A stretch of DNA of 64,000 nt from Gordonibacter pamelaeae (GTDB taxonomy: Bacteria > Actinomycetota > Coriobacteriia > Coriobacteriales > Eggerthellaceae): assembly GCF_042665095.1 (NCBI RefSeq), contig NZ_JBHTBV010000014.1; one strand, 5' to 3'. Position 1 is the first letter of the stretch; every line of letters begins with the position of its first letter. The position numbers and the translations under genes were made by a program. The notes under the pieces were generated by a model. That model saw only the letters and a list, made by a program, of their open reading frames with translations. It did no database searches and was not told where the DNA came from. This document shows, piece after piece, positions 50,567-58,787 of this stretch.

Positions 50567-52168
50567 GTGGCTCGTCCGAGCGAGGGCGGCGGGATGCTCG
50601 AGGTGGTCGGGGCGCAGCGCCGCGACGTGCTCACCGCGGGCGACGTCGCGGAGACCGAGCGCGACGCCCTGGGAAACGTCTCGGAGGGAGCCGGCCCGCT
50701 CGACGAGGCGGGAGGCCCCGCCGCAACGGCGAAGGGGCGCCCTTCCAGGCCCGACGCGACGGAAGGCGGGCTCGGGGACAAATTGTCCCAACCCGCCGGA
50801 GACCGGCGCGCGGCGGCAGCGATGCGCTCGCGCGTCGAGGCGGCGAAGCTGGCGATCGCCCGGGAGGCAGTCTCCCAGCTCGACGACTCGGAGGAGCTCG
50901 AGGGCGCCTCGGGCATGTACGACGCGGGGCGTGCGGCCAAGAAGGCCGCGGGAGGGCTGCGGCAGAGGAAGGCGAAGAAAGCCGCCCGGGGCAGCCGCAA
51001 GGCGGCGACCGCGCTCGGCGCCCCCAAGGGAGGCGCGCCCGGCCCCGAGGCAGCCGGCGCGACCGCCCCGGCCAAGCACCAGGCGGCCCAGGCGGCCGCG
51101 CAGGCGTCGGGCGAGGCGGCCCGCGCCGCGGGGTCCAAGGGCGCCGCCTCCGCGATCGCGGGCGCGGTCTCGGGCGCAGCGCCCGCCCTGCTCGGGGCGG
51201 TGGCCGGAATCGTGGCCTTCGTCGCGTGCGCGCTCGCCGTCGCGCAGCTGCTGAGCGCGCTGTTCGGCTTCTGGGACGACGCGGCCTCCAAGCGGGGCCT
51301 CGAGGGGCTCCCTCCCTACATCACCTACGAGATGGTCGAGGCGGCGCTCGAGTGCCAGGAGGAGTACGGGCACCCGGCGGGCTGCACCATAGCGCAGATC
51401 ATCCAGGAGTCCGGCCAGGGGGACCGCATGAGCCAGCTCGCAGAGCGCGACCACAACCTCTTCGGCATGAAGTGGTGGTCGGGCTACGCGGGCTGCCCCG
51501 AGGTGGCCGGCAAGGCGAACTGGGCCACCAGCGAGGAGTACGTGCCCGGCGAGCACACCCAGATCACGGCGAGCTTCATCCGCTTCACCGGCGACGCCGA
51601 GTGCGTCCGCTTCCGCAGCAGGGTCTTCCTGCAGGCGGAGCGCTACTCGGGCAACGCCCTCATCCGCGAGGCCATCGAGGGGCACGACTCGGACAGGATG
51701 GCCGAGGGGCTCAAGGACGCCGGCTGGGCGACCGACTCGTCCTACGTCGAGTCCCTGAAGTCGATCATGGCGCAATGGGGCCTCTACAGGCTCGACTCCA
51801 TGACGGTCGAGGACCTGAAGGACTCGACCGCGAACGGGAACGCGATCGTCGAGGCGGCGTACAGCCAGCTCGGCGTGCCCTACGTGTGGGGAGGCTCGAC
51901 CCCCGGCAAGGCGCTCGACTGCAGCGGGCTCACGCAGTACTGCTACGCGCAGGCGGGCATCCGCATAAGCCACTACACGGGTTCCCAGTACGAGGAGCTC
52001 AGGCGCATACCGCTCTCGGAGGCGAAGCCCGGCGACATCCTCTACCGCTCGGGCCACGTGGCCATCTACATCGGCGACGACAGGTACATACACGAGCCGC
52101 GAACGGGCGACGTGTGCCGCATAGCGAGCGGCATCGGCAGCTTCAGCTGCGCGCTCACCGCGAGATAG
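50567..52168 (+). CDS. Membrane-anchored muramidase-like / NlpC-P60 cell-wall hydrolase
   Basis: The 533-residue protein has a basic, Ala-rich N-terminal region and a membrane helix, ALLGAVAGIVAFVACALAVA (about 215). A lysozyme/glucosaminidase-like domain follows (TYEMVEAALECQEEYGHPAG, IAQIIQESGQGDRMSQLAER, HNLFGMKWWSGYAG). The C-terminal NlpC/P60 peptidase has the catalytic Cys in ALDCSGLTQYCY near residue 451 and the His in SGHVAIYIG. It would open the cell wall for the transfer channel, like VirB1-type hydrolases. The GTG at 50567 follows AAGGAG and lies 2 bp after virB4. GGGACAAATTGTCCC occurs at 50775. Confidence 0.9.
   Translation: MARPSEGGGMLEVVGAQRRDVLTAGDVAETERDALGNVSEGAGPLDEAGGPAATAKGRPSRPDATEGGLGDKLSQPAGDRRAAAAMRSRVEAAKLAIAREAVSQLDDSEELEGASGMYDAGRAAKKAAGGLRQRKAKKAARGSRKAATALGAPKGGAPGPEAAGATAPAKHQAAQAAAQASGEAARAAGSKGAASAIAGAVSGAAPALLGAVAGIVAFVACALAVAQLLSALFGFWDDAASKRGLEGLPPYITYEMVEAALECQEEYGHPAGCTIAQIIQESGQGDRMSQLAERDHNLFGMKWWSGYAGCPEVAGKANWATSEEYVPGEHTQITASFIRFTGDAECVRFRSRVFLQAERYSGNALIREAIEGHDSDRMAEGLKDAGWATDSSYVESLKSIMAQWGLYRLDSMTVEDLKDSTANGNAIVEAAYSQLGVPYVWGGSTPGKALDCSGLTQYCYAQAGIRISHYTGSQYEELRRIPLSEAKPGDILYRSGHVAIYIGDDRYIHEPRTGDVCRIASGIGSFSCALTAR
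50775..50789. repeat. GGGACAAATTGTCCC site 2 (in NlpC/P60 gene)
   Basis: Identical to the sites at 48769 and 57873. It encodes G-DKLS-Q in the low-complexity N-terminal region of the hydrolase, where there is little protein constraint to explain it. Confidence 0.8.
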
Positions 52169-52177
52169 GAGAAACCA

Positions 52178-52897
52178 ATGCAGGGAAAGTCAAGGGTCAT
52201 GGCCGCCGTCGCGGCAGGCGCGCTCGTCGTGGCGCTCGGCGCGGGCGCGGCGCGCTGCGCCATCGCCCCGCAGGAAGGCGCGCAGGATAGTCCCCAGGAG
52301 CAAGAGCAGCCCGCGGCTGCAGGCGCCGACGCGGCAACCGGGAAGGCCGCCTCGGGCGCCGAGGCGCTCTGGAACACCGCATGGACGGGCGCCGACGACC
52401 CGACAGCCACGCTGCGGATCGTCGAGGGCGCCATGGTGGAGAGCGAGGGCGGCACCGAGCGCGCCTGGTTCTTCTCGGCCGAGGAGCCCTCCGAGGCCGG
52501 CGGCGCGCTCAGCGTGCCCATCGAGGTCAAGGGAACCGGCGACAAGGCGGGAGGGCTCTCGCTCATCCAGGTCTCGGGCGACGGGGACGCCCGCACCCTG
52601 GCCTGCGACCTCCTGACGCAGGCGTACACGCCCCAGAAGGCGCAAGACGGAGCGTTCTCCGTGACCGGCACCGACGACCGCCTCTCCGAGGCGTTGGGCG
52701 CAGACTCGGCCGACATCGAAGACATCGTCGCCAGGAAGGCGGCGGAGGTGTCCCCGCAGGCGGCGAACGCCTCCTGGGACAAGGAGGTGTGGCTCGACTA
52801 CGCCGGGAACGTCGCGTCGACGACCTTCACGCTCGACGACCCCGCCTCGACGGTGGTCACCGTGGTCTCGCGCGGCGGCTCGCTGGAGGCGATGTAG
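52178..52897 (+). CDS. Secreted ICE protein of unknown function
   Basis: The 239-residue protein has a signal-like N-terminus, MAAVAAGALVVALGAGAARC, followed by a low-complexity Gln/Ala/Glu linker. The rest has no recognised domain (TLRIVEGAMVESEGGTERAW, GGLSLIQVSGDGDARTLACD, DIVARKAAEVSPQAANASWD). The Cys after AAR is not a standard lipobox. Its position between the cell-wall hydrolase and the VirB6-like gene suggests a channel accessory subunit outside the membrane. Confidence 0.7.
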   Translation: MQGKSRVMAAVAAGALVVALGAGAARCAIAPQEGAQDSPQEQEQPAAAGADAATGKAASGAEALWNTAWTGADDPTATLRIVEGAMVESEGGTERAWFFSAEEPSEAGGALSVPIEVKGTGDKAGGLSLIQVSGDGDARTLACDLLTQAYTPQKAQDGAFSVTGTDDRLSEALGADSADIEDIVARKAAEVSPQAANASWDKEVWLDYAGNVASTTFTLDDPASTVVTVVSRGGSLEAM

Positions 52898-52899
52898 CC

Positions 52900-53901
52900 G
52901 TGCGGGCGCTTGAATCGCGACGCCGAAGGGCGTTCGCCATCTCCGCCGCGACGGCGTTCGCCCTCTGCGCGCTCCTGCTCGTCCCCGCGCAGCCGGCATA
53001 CGCCGACATAGCCGGGGACGTCAACGATTGGCTGTGCGGCCTTCTGCGCGACTGCTGCAACTGGATGTTCAAGGCGCAAACGGGCGTGCTCGGGTCGATC
53101 GGCGCGAACGGGATCCTCTCGGCCGACTTCGCGCACATGCTCACGAGCTCGAGCGACCTGACCATGCACGACGTCGCCCGGGGCGTATGGCAGGTTGCCA
53201 TCCTGCCGATCGGGTGCGGGGTGCTCGGCCTGGTCTTCACCCTGAAGCTCATCGAGATCTCCCAGCGCATGGACGGCAGCCAGAGCCTCCCCGGCGTCAA
53301 GGAGGTCGTCTTCCTCCTCGTGTTCTTCACCGTGTTCCTGTTCCTCATACAGAACAGCTTCGACCTGATGGCGTCGATCTACGAGGTCTGCGGGCTCGCC
53401 ATCGACCGAGTCGAGGCGCTCTTCGGCGCCGGAGGCGCGCTCGACCTGCCCGAGGTGTCCGTCGTCACCACCGACGACGACATCCCGTCGCTCATCGCCA
53501 TGCTCGTCGTGAGCCTCATCAGCTGGGTCGTGGTGCTGGCGGCCTACGTCGTCGCCCTCGTGGTCTGCTGGGCCCGCGCGCTCCAGCTCTACATCATGGC
53601 CGCGTTCGCCCCGATCCCGCTGGCGTTCCTCGGCATGGACGCCACGCGCCAGATAGGCCTTGGCTACCTGAAGAGCTTCGGGGCGGTCTGCATCGCCGGC
53701 GTCATCATCCTCGTGCTGCTCATATCGTTCCCGCTCGTGCTCGGCGGGCTCACCGGGGCGAACCCCGGGACGGGCACCCCGGCCGACGCGGTCGCGAACG
53801 GGCTCACCTACGCGCTGCAGTACCTGGCCATGTGCGTGCTGCTCATCCTGGCCCTCGTGAAGAGCGGCTCCTGGGCGCGCGACATCGTGAGCGGCTTCTA
53901 G
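52900..53901 (+). CDS. VirB6/TrbL-like polytopic membrane protein
   Basis: The 333-residue protein has a signal-like first helix (ISAATAFALCALLLVPAQPA), then at least six hydrophobic helices including EVVFLLVFFTVFLFLIQN, LIAMLVVSLISWVVVLAAYV, AVCIAGVIILVLLISFPLVL and a last helix LAMCVLLILALVK. ALQLYIMAAFAPIPLAFLGM is typical of VirB6/TrbL proteins of Gram-positive ICEs. It forms part of the membrane channel. The start is a GTG at 52900, 2 bp after the previous stop. Confidence 0.85.
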   Translation: MRALESRRRRAFAISAATAFALCALLLVPAQPAYADIAGDVNDWLCGLLRDCCNWMFKAQTGVLGSIGANGILSADFAHMLTSSSDLTMHDVARGVWQVAILPIGCGVLGLVFTLKLIEISQRMDGSQSLPGVKEVVFLLVFFTVFLFLIQNSFDLMASIYEVCGLAIDRVEALFGAGGALDLPEVSVVTTDDDIPSLIAMLVVSLISWVVVLAAYVVALVVCWARALQLYIMAAFAPIPLAFLGMDATRQIGLGYLKSFGAVCIAGVIILVLLISFPLVLGGLTGANPGTGTPADAVANGLTYALQYLAMCVLLILALVKSGSWARDIVSGF

Positions 53902-54010
53902 CGGAAAAGCGAGGAAGGGGGCGGTCGCCATGAGATAGGGGCGCCGCGCCGGGGCACGCGTCCCGGCGGATGAAGACAAGGACCGATTGAAAACGAAAAG
54001 GAGGAAAGAC

Positions 54011-54469
54011 ATGGAAGAGAGGAAGAACGTGTACCTCTCGCTGCACAAGAGCTTCGTGCGCGAGGGCATCGAGTACACCGACCGCGCGACCGGCGAGGCC
54101 AGGACCTTCAACTCGGCGACCCTTCCCAAGGGCACCGTCGTCGACGGCGTGGACGTGGGGGGCTACGAGTTCAGCCCCATGTTCGTTAACGAGAGCCGCT
54201 TCAAGGGGGCCGACTTCCGAGACATACCGCTGCTCGCGAACCGCGAGGTGTGGCTGAGGAAGACGGTGATGGGCCCGGACGGCCAGCCCGAGCTCGACGA
54301 GGGCGGCCGCGCGGTCAAGGACACCGTGAAGGTCATGCCGGCGCAGCTCAAGGAGGCCGTCGACGCAGGGCGCTCGCGCTACCTCGCGGAGCGCGCCGAG
54401 CACGCCCGCCAGGCGAGCCGCGCCGCCGAGCACGAGGCGCCCCGCGCGCAGCGAAGCGTCGAGAGATAG
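54011..54469 (+). CDS. Small conserved ICE protein with shared C-terminal motif
   Basis: The 152-residue protein begins MEERKNVYLSLHKSFVREGI and has a beta-rich region (TFNSATLPKGTVVDGVDVGG, YEFSPMFVNESRF, REVWLRKTVMGPDGQPE). It resembles the small single-strand-binding-like or DUF-type proteins seen before adhesin genes in Coriobacteriia elements, but I cannot name it. The tail YLAERAEHARQASRAA matches the tails of the proteins at 44424 and 45015. AAAGGAGGAAAG precedes the ATG at 54011. Confidence 0.7.
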   Translation: MEERKNVYLSLHKSFVREGIEYTDRATGEARTFNSATLPKGTVVDGVDVGGYEFSPMFVNESRFKGADFRDIPLLANREVWLRKTVMGPDGQPELDEGGRAVKDTVKVMPAQLKEAVDAGRSRYLAERAEHARQASRAAEHEAPRAQRSVER

Positions 54470-54481
54470 GGAGGCGGAAAG

Positions 54482-57223
54482 ATGAACGCAGCGAAAGACT
54501 GCACCCTGCAGGAAAAGCTCCTCCGATGCGCCATGGCGCTCATCCTGGCGGCGGGGGCGCTGCTCGCCTCCGTGGCGGCCTCGCCCGCCTACGCCGCGCC
54601 GAGCACGGTAGACGTGTCCATCGGCGGCAAGATCCCCTACGGCGGCTTCGCCACCACGTGGATGAGCGCCGACGGGAACATCGCCTACTGCGCCGAGCCC
54701 TCGTCCCCGACGCCCGAGCCGGGCTCCTACTCGACGAGCCCCGTGCCGAGCGGCGACGTGACAGCGGCGATCTGGTACTCGTTCGGCTCTCCCGGCTTCG
54801 ACGCGTCGATGTTCCCGGGCAGCTGGTACGACGGCGGCGGCTGGGACGACGCGAAGTACGCCGCGGCGAGCCATGTGCTCATCGCCTACGCCTACTCGGG
54901 GTCCGAGTCGGCGGCCACGCACGGCACGAGCCCCGAGTTCGCCTCCTGGGCGAAATCCGAGCTGATCGGCGGGACCTTCGCCAAGATGAAGGCGGGCGCC
55001 GGCAAGGTCTCCGCCGGGTTCGAGGCGTTCTGCGTCAGGACCGGCGGCGGCTCCCAGACGCTCGTGAGCTTCAGCTGGTCCACGGGCGGCGTCAAGGTCG
55101 CCAAAACGGACTCCGAGGCGAGCGCCGAGCCCCAGGGCGACGCCTCGCTCGACGGCGCAGGCTTCTCCGTCGTGAACGAGACCGGCCGCTACGTGCTGGT
55201 CGGGGGCAAGTACTACGCCGACGGAGAGGTTTGCGCCACGATCAAGACCGCGCCCGAGGACGGGTCGCATGTCGCCGCGACCGGCGCCGACGCCCTGCCC
55301 GCGGGCAGCTACCGCATCGTCGAGTCCGGCGCGCCCGAGGGCTACGACGCCAGCGACGCCTCCGTCGCGTTCACCGTGAAGGCCGGCGAGGTGCGCGACC
55401 TCACGGGCGACCCCGTGACCGACGAGGTCTTCCGCGGCGGCGTGCAGGTGACCAAGTCCGACAAGGAGCTGCAGGCGTCCGAGGCGCTCGCGGGCAGCGG
55501 CCACAAGGAGGCTCCTGGCGAGCACCCCGGCCTCGACGGGATCGAGTTCACCGTCACGAACCACTCGGCGCACAAGGTCCTCGTTGACGGCGAGTGGCGC
55601 GAGCCGGGCGAAGCCGTGGCCACGCTGACCACCGCATGGAACGACGAGGCCGGCGCCTACACCGCCCAGACCGCGGCCGACGCCCTGCCGTACGGGACCT
55701 ACGACGTGCGGGAGACGGCGACCAACGGGAGCTACCTGCTGACCGACGGCGAGCCCCGCACCTTCGAGGTCCGCATCGGCGGCGAGATCGTGAGCGCCTC
55801 CGCTGACGGCGCCGCGCTCGAGTTCCGCGACCAGGTGGTGCGCAACGACCTCGAGCTCTCCAAGAAGAGCGAGTCCGACAACGCCGGACTTATGGTCCCG
55901 TTCGCCATCGAGAACGCGGCCAGCGGCGAGACGCACGTGCTGGTGACGGACCGCAACGGCGACGCGTCGACCGCGAGCAGCTGGAACAGGCACTCGAGCG
56001 ACACCAACGCCAACGACGCCCTGCTCGGCCATGAGGGACCGATCGGGGCCGAAGACATGGACCCGAAGGCCGGAATCTGGTTCTCGCTCGGCGAGGACGG
56101 CTCCTCGGCGCCGGTTGACGACTCGCTGGCGGCCCTGCCGTACGGCGCCTACACCATGACCGAGCTGCGCTGCGATGCCAACGAGGGCCTCGAGCTCATC
56201 ACCAGGAGCTTCTGGATCGAGCGCGACTCGACGGTAGCCAAGGCCGTGTGGATGGGCCTCGACGACCAGGAGGGCCCGCGCATCTCCACCACCGCCAAGG
56301 ACGGCGCGGACGGCGACAAGGACGTCTCGGCCGACGCCGAGGCCAAGGTCGTCGACGCGGTCGCCTACGAGGGGCTGAAGGCCGGCGAGGAATACGAGCT
56401 CTCGGCAACCCTCGTCGACAAGGTGACCGGCGAGCCCGTGTCCGACGCCTCGGGCAAGCCCGTGGAGGCCAAGGCTGAGTTCGCCCCCGCGCTCTCGACC
56501 GGTAGCCAGGACGTCGAGATCTCCTTCGACGCGAGCCTGCTCGGCGGCCGCGACCTGGTCGTGTTCGAGAGCCTTCGCAAGGACGAAGCCGAGGTGGCGT
56601 CGCACGCGGACCTCTCCGACGAGGGCCAGACAGTCCACGTCGCCGTCGAGGTGGGCACCCAGGCGGCTGACGCCGGCGACGGCGACCAGGTGATCGAGGC
56701 CGGCAAGGCCAAGGTCGTCGACACGGTGGCCTACAAGGGCCTCGTCCCCGGCGAGACCTACATCGCCGTGGGCACGCTCATGAACAAGGGCACCGGAGAG
56801 CCGTTCCTCGACAAGGACGGCAACGAGGTGACCGCGCGCACGCCCTTCGAGCCCGAGGCGCCCTCCGGCACCGTCGAGGTGACCTTCGAGTTCGACACCG
56901 AGGGCCTGGCCGAGGGAGACGAGCTCGTCATCTTCGAGAAGGTCCTGGACTCCGCCGGCAACGTCGTTGCGGCCCACGAGGACATCGACTCCGCCGAGCA
57001 GAGCGTCGTCGTGGACAACCCCGACACGCCCGAGGTGCCCGAGGAGCCCTACGCCAAGACCGGGGCCGACGCCCCCGACGGCACCGGCTACGCCGTGGCC
57101 GCGGGCATCGCTCTGGCAGCTGCGGCGGGCGCGGGCGGAGCGCTCGCGTACCGCAAGCGCAAGACAGCCGGCGCTAGCAAGGACGCGGCGGCCGAAGAGC
57201 CTGCCGAAGAGCCGGAAGAGTAG
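54482..57223 (+). CDS. Sortase-anchored surface adhesin with thioester-type and VaFE repeat domains
   Basis: A signal peptide ends near SPAYA (residue 40). A thioester (TQXA)-like domain follows, with Cys in GNIAYCAEPSSP near residue 70 and AKYAAASHVLIAYAYSG. Cna-B/SpaA-like domains come next (FSVVNETGRYVLVGGKYYAD, ALPAGSYRIVESGAPEGYD, ALPYGTYDVRETATNGSYLL). Two VaFE-type repeats (VVDAVAYEGLKAGEEYELSA; VVDTVAYKGLVPGETYIAVG, each ending VVFES/VIFEK) precede a sorting signal YAKTG near 857, a membrane helix and RKRK. It would bind host or neighbouring cells covalently or strongly, aiding mating contact. The class B sortase gene is directly downstream. Confidence 0.88.
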   Translation: MNAAKDCTLQEKLLRCAMALILAAGALLASVAASPAYAAPSTVDVSIGGKIPYGGFATTWMSADGNIAYCAEPSSPTPEPGSYSTSPVPSGDVTAAIWYSFGSPGFDASMFPGSWYDGGGWDDAKYAAASHVLIAYAYSGSESAATHGTSPEFASWAKSELIGGTFAKMKAGAGKVSAGFEAFCVRTGGGSQTLVSFSWSTGGVKVAKTDSEASAEPQGDASLDGAGFSVVNETGRYVLVGGKYYADGEVCATIKTAPEDGSHVAATGADALPAGSYRIVESGAPEGYDASDASVAFTVKAGEVRDLTGDPVTDEVFRGGVQVTKSDKELQASEALAGSGHKEAPGEHPGLDGIEFTVTNHSAHKVLVDGEWREPGEAVATLTTAWNDEAGAYTAQTAADALPYGTYDVRETATNGSYLLTDGEPRTFEVRIGGEIVSASADGAALEFRDQVVRNDLELSKKSESDNAGLMVPFAIENAASGETHVLVTDRNGDASTASSWNRHSSDTNANDALLGHEGPIGAEDMDPKAGIWFSLGEDGSSAPVDDSLAALPYGAYTMTELRCDANEGLELITRSFWIERDSTVAKAVWMGLDDQEGPRISTTAKDGADGDKDVSADAEAKVVDAVAYEGLKAGEEYELSATLVDKVTGEPVSDASGKPVEAKAEFAPALSTGSQDVEISFDASLLGGRDLVVFESLRKDEAEVASHADLSDEGQTVHVAVEVGTQAADAGDGDQVIEAGKAKVVDTVAYKGLVPGETYIAVGTLMNKGTGEPFLDKDGNEVTARTPFEPEAPSGTVEVTFEFDTEGLAEGDELVIFEKVLDSAGNVVAAHEDIDSAEQSVVVDNPDTPEVPEEPYAKTGADAPDGTGYAVAAGIALAAAAGAGGALAYRKRKTAGASKDAAAEEPAEEPEE

Positions 57224-57246
57224 AGGCGCCGCATCGATACCGAACC

Positions 57247-57276
57247 GGAGGCCCTGGGCACTCGCCCGGGGCCTCC
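57247..57276 (+). terminator. Hairpin between adhesin and sortase genes
   Basis: GGAGGCCCTGGGC (57247-57259) pairs with GCCCGGGGCCTCC (57264-57276) with one mismatch. There is no T-tract, so it may trim or stabilise the mRNA and set the adhesin:sortase ratio, not stop transcription fully. Confidence 0.5.
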
Positions 57277-57295
57277 CCTGCGAACGGGGGAGGAC

Positions 57296-58027
57296 ATGAA
57301 CAAAGGGAAAGCCGCCACGGCGTTCGCCGTCGCCGTGGCGTTGCTGGCGCTGGCGGCGCTCGCCGTCCTGCCGCAGCCCGAGAGGAACCCGTACGTGGTG
57401 CGCGAGGTGCCCGCAACGGAAGAGGGCGAGGCGATGGGGGCGCAAGAGGCGGGAGGCGGCATCGACTGGGACGCCCTTCCCGCCTCAGTCGTCGCATGGG
57501 TGCGCGTGCCGGGCACGACCGTCGACTACCCGATCGTACAGGGCCGGCCTGAATCGCCCGACTTCTACCTCACGCACGACGCCGGCGGCGAGCGCACAGT
57601 CTGGGGCGCTCCCTACATAGACGCCGGGTGCGCGCAGGGCGCCGAGAGCCCGCTCGTCATCGTCTACGGGCACCACATGTCCGACGGCACCATGTTCGCG
57701 CCGCTCGCGCAGTACTCGTCGCGCGGCTTCGCCGAGGGGCACCGCACCATCCGGGTCTTCACCCGCGAGAAGGAGATCGAGCTCGAGGTCTTCGCGGCCG
57801 ACGTGGTAGACGCGAGCTCGGAGGGCAAGCGGACCGACTTCGCCGACGCGGCGGCTCTCGACGCCTACCTCGGGGACAAATTGTCCCGCTGCGAGGTCGT
57901 CCTGGAAGAGCCTTCGGACGTCGCGCAGGCCTGGGCCTTCGTGACGTGCAGCTACCAGACGAGCAACTCGCGCACCGTCGTCTACGCGAAGGAGGTGGAA
58001 GGATGGGATTCGCGCCCTTCGGAATAG
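57296..58027 (+). CDS. Class B sortase
   Basis: The 243-residue protein has an N-terminal membrane helix (TAFAVAVALLALAALAVLP), then the sortase barrel. VAWVRVPGTTVDYPIVQG is typical of class B. The catalytic His is in VIVYGHHMSDG near residue 126, Cys in WAFVTCSYQTSN near 218 and Arg in SNSRTVVYAKEV. It cleaves the sorting signal of the adjacent adhesin (YAKTG) and attaches it to the wall or to pilus subunits. GAACGGGGGAGG precedes the ATG. GGGACAAATTGTCCC lies at 57873. Confidence 0.92.
   Translation: MNKGKAATAFAVAVALLALAALAVLPQPERNPYVVREVPATEEGEAMGAQEAGGGIDWDALPASVVAWVRVPGTTVDYPIVQGRPESPDFYLTHDAGGERTVWGAPYIDAGCAQGAESPLVIVYGHHMSDGTMFAPLAQYSSRGFAEGHRTIRVFTREKEIELEVFAADVVDASSEGKRTDFADAAALDAYLGDKLSRCEVVLEEPSDVAQAWAFVTCSYQTSNSRTVVYAKEVEGWDSRPSE
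57873..57887. repeat. GGGACAAATTGTCCC site 3 (in sortase gene)
   Basis: Identical to the sites at 48769 and 50775. It encodes G-DKLS-R in the sortase. Confidence 0.8.
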
Positions 58028-58098
58028 GGCTCCTCATGGGGCTCCTCGCGCTCACGGCCTACGCCTGCTGCGCAGCCGGCGACGACGACCGGGACTAG
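58003..58098 (+). CDS. 31-residue membrane peptide after sortase
   Basis: ATG 58003 follows GGAGGTGGAA inside the end of the sortase gene. The peptide is one hydrophobic helix (GIGLLMGLLALTAYACCAAG) with an acidic end DDDRD. A clear ribosome site and membrane nature argue for a real small gene, possibly a helper of sortase or adhesin. Confidence 0.55.
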   Translation: MGFAPFGIGLLMGLLALTAYACCAAGDDDRD

Positions 58099-58128
58099 CC
58101 GTGGGAAATCGAAATCGCACAACGGAAA

Positions 58129-58155
58129 GAGGCGGGCAATTGCCCGCCTCTTCTC
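58129..58155. terminator. Bidirectional terminator between transfer and mobilisation operons
   Basis: A perfect 22-bp palindrome (58129-58150, arm GAGGCGGGCA) is followed on the plus strand by TTCTC and on the minus strand by TTTCC. It ends the plus-strand transfer operon and the minus-strand mobilisation operon that converge here. Confidence 0.75.
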
Positions 58156-58249
58156 ACATCACCCACTTGAACACGGCGCGGAACAGCCAGACGAAAAAGC
58201 CCAGCGTGACCTTAAGCGCCGCCATGAGGAACCTACCAAGCCTCTTCAT
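58154..58249 (-). CDS. 31-residue membrane peptide at the end of the mobilisation operon
   Basis: The minus-strand ORF MKRLGRFLMAALKVTLGFFV... has a basic start and one hydrophobic helix (VTLGFFVWLFRAVFKWVM). It begins within the last codons of the gene at 58233 and stops just before the bidirectional terminator. It mirrors the 31-residue peptide on the other strand. Support is only its position and composition. Confidence 0.4.
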   Translation of the reverse strand: MKRLGRFLMAALKVTLGFFVWLFRAVFKWVM

Positions 58250-58787
58250 CGACGTCACCCCAATCTTCCTTGACCTTGCGGGCGCCCTCGTCGGCGCCCT
58301 CTTCCTTCTCTTCCGCGAGCAGCCTCGCCAGCTCGTCGGGCACGCCCGGGACCTCCGCCCTCCCCAGAGCGCGCTGCAGGTCCCTTATCTGCGACCTCAG
58401 CGGTTTTGAGGGAGGGCCCACGTGCTCGCGGTAGCAGGCGCCGATCGCGGCCGCGTCGCACAGGTATCCCCGCACACGGGCGAACGCCTCGTCGCCGTCG
58501 AGCAGGACGCGCCGGGCGCGCCCGAGCTCGGCCTCCGATGCCAGCATGAAGCGCCAGCCGCGGGACCTGCGCGCGGCCGGTATGCCGTCCGCGGGCGCGT
58601 CGTCGCGCCAGTCGTCGCGCACCTGGTGCCAGTTCGCCGTGAGCCAGAGCCCCTTCTCGGGCTCATCCCTCATCTCGAGCTCGAACTCCGTAAGCATGTT
58701 CGCGCCGGTGAACGGCGACCCCTCCGTGAACGAGAGCGTGTCGAACAGCGTCGTCCTGCCGCCCTCGTACTCTATCCTCACCATCAT
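58233..58787 (-). CDS. Conserved ICE protein downstream of relaxase, function unknown
   Basis: The 184-residue protein starts MMVRIEYEGGRTTLFDTLSF and has a beta-rich first half (ANMLTEFELEMRDEPEKGLW) and a helical, acidic second half (QIRDLQRALGRAEVPGVPDE, LARLLAEEKEEGADEG). I do not recognise it. The start overlaps the relaxase stop in ATGA, so it is coupled to relaxase translation and may be part of the DNA-processing complex. Confidence 0.7.
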   Translation of the reverse strand: MMVRIEYEGGRTTLFDTLSFTEGSPFTGANMLTEFELEMRDEPEKGLWLTANWHQVRDDWRDDAPADGIPAARRSRGWRFMLASEAELGRARRVLLDGDEAFARVRGYLCDAAAIGACYREHVGPPSKPLRSQIRDLQRALGRAEVPGVPDELARLLAEEKEEGADEGARKVKEDWGDVDEEAW

